A stretch of DNA of 64,000 nt, taken from Blattabacterium cuenoti. GTDB lineage: Bacteria; Bacteroidota; Bacteroidia; Flavobacteriales; Blattabacteriaceae. Position numbers and translations under genes: made by a program. This document shows positions 59,890 to 64,000 of this stretch, in pieces (within the stretch, counting starts at the first letter, position 1; the number at the start of each line of letters is the position of its first letter). The notes under the pieces were generated by a model. The model did no database searches. It was not told where the DNA came from and saw only the letters and a list, made by a program, of their open reading frames with translations. Where the stretch lies: assembly GCF_014252075.1 (NCBI RefSeq), contig NZ_CP059209.1:544818-608817 (forward strand). The letters run 5' to 3'.

Positions 59890-60543
59890 TTATGGAGACA
59901 ATCTATACAAAATCCATTTTTTTTCTTTTTCTAGACTGTAAACTAATCTGTCATGAAGTCTATTGGGTTGCCCCTGCCAAAATTCCATATTATAAGGTTT
60001 TATAATATATCCACCCCAATAAAAAGGACGTTTTATAATTTTTTTATCAAAAAAATTATTCCATTTATTATATTGTTTTAATAAATATTCTTTGGATGAA
60101 ATGGTCGTACTTTGTTTAGACGCCCAACATCCTATTTGATTTTTTTTAGGTCTTTTTTGAAAATATTCATCCGATTTTTCTTTTTTTATTTTAGATGTTA
60201 TTCCTTTAATAAGAATTTGTCTTTCTGTATTTTTCCAATAAAAAGAAATACATACTTTAGGTATGTTTTGAATGGATCTTCCTTTAAAACTATAATAATT
60301 TGTATAAAAAACAAATCCTTTTTCAGAATATTCTTTAAGCAAAACAATTCTAGTTTCTGGACCACCGTCTTTTCCTATAGTGGAAATAGACATAGCGTTA
60401 ATTTCCTCATTATTTTTTTTATGGAAAAGCTTTTCTTGTTGAAACCAATTATGAAACAATTGAAAAGGGTCCTTTGGAATTTCAGATTCTAATAAAGAAT
60501 TTTTATGATAATTTTTTCTATAATTACTTAAATCAAAAGTCAT
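59890..60543 (-). CDS. pdxH: Pyridoxamine 5'-phosphate oxidase
   Basis: FMN-dependent oxidase that makes pyridoxal 5'-phosphate; final step for PdxA products. 217 residues. Motifs: AMSISTIGKDGGPETRIVLL, GFVFYTNYYSFKGRSI, QIGCWASKQST and the C-terminal signature region FWQGQPNRLHDRLVY ending WILYRLSP. Its FMN comes from RibE/RibF in this window. Confidence 0.95.
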   Translation of the reverse strand: MTFDLSNYRKNYHKNSLLESEIPKDPFQLFHNWFQQEKLFHKKNNEEINAMSISTIGKDGGPETRIVLLKEYSEKGFVFYTNYYSFKGRSIQNIPKVCISFYWKNTERQILIKGITSKIKKEKSDEYFQKRPKKNQIGCWASKQSTTISSKEYLLKQYNKWNNFFDKKIIKRPFYWGGYIIKPYNMEFWQGQPNRLHDRLVYSLEKEKKWILYRLSP

Positions 60544-60621
60544 AATTTTTTTTTAAAAGGTATAAAACAAAAATATACTAACTTTATTATGGTGTTATGT
60601 GTTTTTTAAAAAAAAATATCA

Positions 60622-60695
60622 GGCGTGATAGCTCAGTTGGTCAGAGCGTTGGATTCATAACCCAGAGGTCGGGGGTTCAAATCCCCCTCACGCTA
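60622..60695 (+). tRNA. tRNA with CAU anticodon (elongator Met, or Ile2 after lysidine)
   Basis: Cloverleaf of 74 bases: acceptor GGCGTGA/TCACGCT with a terminal G-T wobble, D arm GCTC/GAGC, anticodon loop TTCATAA and T arm GGGGG/CCCCC. The anticodon stem lacks three G-C pairs and its 31-39 pair is A-C, so it is not the initiator. Elongator methionine is most likely. A lysidine-modified isoleucine tRNA cannot be excluded by eye. CCA is not encoded. Confidence 0.9.
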
Positions 60696-60729
60696 TTTAT
60701 ATTCAGATATTAGTTAAAACACAAAAAAT

Positions 60730-61890
60730 ATGTATTTCTTTGTTTCTAGTCATTTTCTATTACAAAAATTACATACTTTATATAAAATTGTAAATTCTGA
60801 AAATTCAAGTTCAAGATATTTGATTTTTGAAATCATAGAAAATCAATTGAAAATTATTGCTTTCAGTGATTCAGAAAATATAATTAACACTTCTATCAAG
60901 GTTTATGCAAAAAAATATACAAAAGAAAAAGTAGTCGTATCTACTAAATTTATGATAGATATTTTAACCACATTTCCGAATGAAACTCTTCTTTTTAAGA
61001 AAAAAAAAAATGCACTGAATATTTTTTCTGAACAAGGATCTTATAAAATACCTATCTTTTTTCATGAGGAATCAATTGATTTTTTTCAGAAAAAAAGATC
61101 CATATTGAGATCATCTACTATGAAAATAACTTTATTTTCAAATCTTCTTTCAAAGATATTAAATCAAACGTTATTCGCTGTTGGAGATAAAAAATTTCAA
61201 ACAATCCTGAATGGAGTTTTTTTTAAATTTTCTCCTTATGAAGCAAATTTTGTAGCAACAGATACTTTTCGTCTCGTGAAATATACTATCAAAAATTTGA
61301 AATTTGATAAATCTATTGAATTTACTATTCCAAAAAAATCTCTTGATATAATTAGAAAAATTTTAAAAGAGGAAAAAAAGAGCAATGTCATCATTGAATA
61401 CAACAATGAGATTGATATAGTCTTTCATTTTCAAAATCATATTTTTTCATGTAGATTAATCAATGAAAAATATCCAGATTACAATTCTGTTATTCCTAAT
61501 AATAATCGTGACGTTTCTCTTGTTATCAATAGACTTTTATTATTAAATACCATCAGAAGAATTTCTATTTTTTCTAAAAATAGAAAGAATTTTATTCGAT
61601 TTCACTTAAATCATAATAAATTGAAAATACGTGAACAAACCTCTGTTAATAATGATAATTTTGAATCTGAAATTCAATGTAAACCGATTTTTGATGATTT
61701 AAAAAAAACAAAAAGTATAAAAATGGGTTTCAATTCTAAATTTTTAATTGAAATTTTATCTTCTTTAAATGAAAACTTTATTTGTTTCGAACTGTATCAT
61801 TCAAATAAAATAGGTATTTTAAAACCTTTTTCTAATGAAGAGAGTAAAAAAGAAGAATCCATTTCTATATTGATTATGTCTACAATATGA
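60730..61890 (+). CDS. dnaN: DNA polymerase III beta subunit (sliding clamp)
   Basis: 386 residues; three clamp domains. The start MYFFVSSHFLLQKL matches the family start, and KILNQTLFAVGDKKFQTILN and GVFFKFSPYEANFVATDTFR lie in domain 2. It carries an A11 tract (61000-61010) that is in frame. It is 34 bases after the tRNA and overlaps pheT by 4 bases. dnaA is not adjacent, so this is not a standard dnaA-dnaN origin block. Confidence 0.94.
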   Translation: MYFFVSSHFLLQKLHTLYKIVNSENSSSRYLIFEIIENQLKIIAFSDSENIINTSIKVYAKKYTKEKVVVSTKFMIDILTTFPNETLLFKKKKNALNIFSEQGSYKIPIFFHEESIDFFQKKRSILRSSTMKITLFSNLLSKILNQTLFAVGDKKFQTILNGVFFKFSPYEANFVATDTFRLVKYTIKNLKFDKSIEFTIPKKSLDIIRKILKEEKKSNVIIEYNNEIDIVFHFQNHIFSCRLINEKYPDYNSVIPNNNRDVSLVINRLLLLNTIRRISIFSKNRKNFIRFHLNHNKLKIREQTSVNNDNFESEIQCKPIFDDLKKTKSIKMGFNSKFLIEILSSLNENFICFELYHSNKIGILKPFSNEESKKEESISILIMSTI

Positions 61891-63965
61891 AAATATCATT
61901 CAATTGGTTAAAAAAATATATATCTATTGATATTAATGCAGAAACAGTATCTGGTATTTTAACTGATATTGGGTTACCAGTAAAAAGTATAAAAAAAATA
62001 TTCAATGAGGATGAAATAGAAGACTCTATTTTAGATGTGGAAATAACCCCCAATCGTACGGATGCTATGAGCCATTATGGAATAGCGCGTGATTTGTATG
62101 CCTTTTTAAAATTACGTAAAGACACAGTCTATTTATCCAAACCTATAATCATAAATGATGATGTATATCATCATAATAAATATCACGTTCAAGTTTTTAT
62201 ACAAGAAAATAAAAAATGTATCAGATATTCCGGAATGTCAATTTATGGAATAAGAATAGAACCTTCTCCCTATTGGTTAGTTTCTAGACTAGAATCTATA
62301 GGGATAAAATCTATCAACAATGTTATGGATGTTATAAATTTTGTGATGTATGAATTAGGGCAACCTATCCATGTTTTTGATATGGATCAAATAGAAGAAA
62401 AAAAAATTATCATAAAAAATGCGGAAAAAAATACATATTTTCAATCTTCAGATTGCATTAAACGAAAACTTGATGAAGAAGATCTAGTTATCTGTGATAC
62501 AAAAAAGCCATTGTCTATTGCTGGAGTAATTAATAGTATTCAGTCTGATATTCATGTAGAAACTAAAAATATTTTTCTTGGAAGTGCTTGTTTTAGCCCT
62601 GTTATTATCCGTTTAATTGGAAGAAAACACTTAATAAAAACAGAATCACAATATCTTTTTGAAAGAGGGGTAGATCCGAATCAAACTGTATTTGCTTTAC
62701 AAAGAACTGCCTTTATTATAAAAAGCATAACAAAAAGAAAAATATTTTTTCATATTATTGATGTTTATCCTAGTCCGATTTATCCTTCAACAATCAAACT
62801 CAGATATAATAAAATTAGAAATGTTCTAGGAAAAAAAATATCCAGAAATAAAATTAAAAAAATTTTATCATTATTGGAAATTGTAATTCATTCTGAAAAT
62901 CACAAATGTTTATTTGTCTGTGTCCCCCTTTACAGAATAGATGTTAAAAGAGAAATTGATTTAATCGAAGAAATATTGCGTATCTATGGCATAAACAAAA
63001 TTAAAATATCTGATCAAGTAAAAATATCTCCAATTCCTGACTTTTTTTACAAAACAGAACATAAAATACAAAAAAAGCTTTTCGAACAATTAATTTGTTA
63101 TGGATTTCAGGAAATTATTTCTTCCACTATGAGATATGAAGATCAATATTCCACTTTACTAAATTCTTTTTTTAATAGAGAAAAAATTAGAATTATTAAT
63201 CCAATTAATCAAAATTATAAATTTATGCGTTCCAGTTTATTATTTGGTATGATAGATTGTATAGAATATAATTCTAACAGAATCAATTATTATAATTCCA
63301 ATATCAAATTTTTTGAAATAGGAAAAATATACTATAAGCAGAATGATAAATTTTTTGAAAAAACATATCTCGGAATTATTATATCACAAAAAATAGAAAA
63401 AAAATATGTTGGATTTCAGACTTTTTTTTATTTAAAAGGAATTATTGAACAAATTTTTCAAAAAAGCGGAATAAACAATTACAGTCAAATATTTTCTAAA
63501 CATCCTTTATTAGAAAATAGTATTTCTATGTTATATAAAAACAAAAATCTAGTTGTACTAGGAAAATTTAAAAATAATTTTTTGAAAAAAAAAGAGATTT
63601 TTTATGCGGAAATTGATTGGGAATATTTAATTTCTATTATTCAAGAAAAAAAAATAATTTATGTTCCGTTTTCTAAATTTCCTACTTCAAGAAGAGATTT
63701 ATCTTTATTAGTCGATAAAACTATTTCTTTTGAAAAAATCAATCAATTAATAAAGAAAGAAAAAAACCATGTGATTAAAAAAATTAAAATATATGATTTC
63801 TATGAAGGAGAAAATCTGCCAAAATCAAAAAGATCCTATACTGTAAGTTTCTTTTTTGAAAGTAAAAAAGAAACATTGACTGACAAAATTATTAGAAATT
63901 CCATGAAAAAAATTGAATTTTTCTTAAAAAAAGAATTGAAAGCTGAAATCAGAGAAAAAAAATAG
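61887..63965 (+). CDS. pheT: Phenylalanyl-tRNA synthetase beta subunit lacking the OB domain
   Basis: 692 residues against about 790-800 in most bacteria. B1 starts MKISFNWLKKYISIDI, but from about residue 40 the sequence passes directly to SILDVEITPNRTDAMSHYGI. The EMAP-like tRNA-binding (B2 OB-fold) domain of about 105 residues is therefore missing. The later parts are present: B3/B4 region with WLVSRLESIGIKSINNVMD and HVFDMDQI, B5 DNA-binding-like fold, core region and C-terminal FDX-ACB domain (PFSKFPTSRRDLSLLV). The frame is intact to TAG 63963. It starts inside the dnaN stop (ATGA). Confidence 0.93.
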   Translation: MKISFNWLKKYISIDINAETVSGILTDIGLPVKSIKKIFNEDEIEDSILDVEITPNRTDAMSHYGIARDLYAFLKLRKDTVYLSKPIIINDDVYHHNKYHVQVFIQENKKCIRYSGMSIYGIRIEPSPYWLVSRLESIGIKSINNVMDVINFVMYELGQPIHVFDMDQIEEKKIIIKNAEKNTYFQSSDCIKRKLDEEDLVICDTKKPLSIAGVINSIQSDIHVETKNIFLGSACFSPVIIRLIGRKHLIKTESQYLFERGVDPNQTVFALQRTAFIIKSITKRKIFFHIIDVYPSPIYPSTIKLRYNKIRNVLGKKISRNKIKKILSLLEIVIHSENHKCLFVCVPLYRIDVKREIDLIEEILRIYGINKIKISDQVKISPIPDFFYKTEHKIQKKLFEQLICYGFQEIISSTMRYEDQYSTLLNSFFNREKIRIINPINQNYKFMRSSLLFGMIDCIEYNSNRINYYNSNIKFFEIGKIYYKQNDKFFEKTYLGIIISQKIEKKYVGFQTFFYLKGIIEQIFQKSGINNYSQIFSKHPLLENSISMLYKNKNLVVLGKFKNNFLKKKEIFYAEIDWEYLISIIQEKKIIYVPFSKFPTSRRDLSLLVDKTISFEKINQLIKKEKNHVIKKIKIYDFYEGENLPKSKRSYTVSFFFESKKETLTDKIIRNSMKKIEFFLKKELKAEIREKK

Positions 63966-64000
63966 AATTATATAAAATCAGATAGTTTTTTTAAAATTTT

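Noticed and set aside
60544-61890. Replication origin at dnaN
   Set aside because: dnaA is not adjacent, and I saw no DnaA-box cluster; a skew calculation over the whole genome would be needed.

Overview
The window is a dense, strongly AT-rich piece of a reduced bacterial chromosome. It looks like an obligate insect endosymbiont of the Bacteroidetes/Flavobacteriia, and a Blattabacterium-like cockroach symbiont is the best match. The evidence is a 287-residue RpoD without region 1.1, a SecD-SecF fusion, flavobacterial gene neighbourhoods (tpiA/DUF1599/folP/cdaA; lptC/CorC-like/PpiD; skp/bamA/uppS/nadK; acpP/fabF/rnc), promoters of the Bacteroidetes TTTG-N19-TAnnTTTG type, near absence of Shine-Dalgarno sites, long poly(A) tracts inside genes, very short intergenic gaps and no mobile elements. 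The species assignment is inference from protein character and context; no database was searched.

Layout. 1-9.0 kb: pnp (5' cut by the window edge), rpoD, tRNA-Arg, tpiA, a DUF1599 protein, folP, cdaA, murF, pdhA and pdhC. 9.0-21.9 kb: envelope and export genes: terC-like, secDF, tatA, ppiD-like, a CorC/HlyC-type CBS protein, lptC, tRNA-Phe, skp, bamA, uppS, then nadK. 22-27.8 kb: a frame-disrupted mevalonate kinase gene, rluB, aroQ, engB, a hydrolase, rnc, fabF and acpP. 27.8-36.5 kb: pckA, ribE, pdxA, atpC-atpD, ribF and an AddB-like nuclease. 36.5-40.7 kb: a complete leuACDB operon. 40.9-54.8 kb: two poorly known proteins, tyrS, era, clpB, prfB, speA-speB, cmk, fabG, menD and a SanA-like gene lacking a standard start codon. 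54.8-64 kb: secA, a DUF2795 protein, fmt, hup, pdxH, tRNA(CAU), dnaN and pheT.

Taken together, the content is core information processing, envelope biogenesis and protein export (Sec, Bam, LptC, MurF, UppS), vitamin steps (riboflavin, pyridoxal phosphate, folate, menaquinone), leucine synthesis, gluconeogenesis (PckA, TpiA), pyruvate oxidation and polyamine synthesis. This is the usual nutritional-symbiont pattern.

I found no CRISPR array, phage, insertion sequence, toxin-antitoxin pair, secretion island or convincing new multi-gene system. The most interesting points are signs of reductive evolution. Mevalonate kinase is split at an A10 tract that could be rescued by polymerase slippage. 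PheT is missing its internal tRNA-binding OB domain. The sanA-like gene can only begin at a non-standard codon. RNase III lacks one normally catalytic aspartate. A 447-bp non-coding island carries an exact 13-bp tandem repeat, and secDF contains a perfect 14-bp hairpin.
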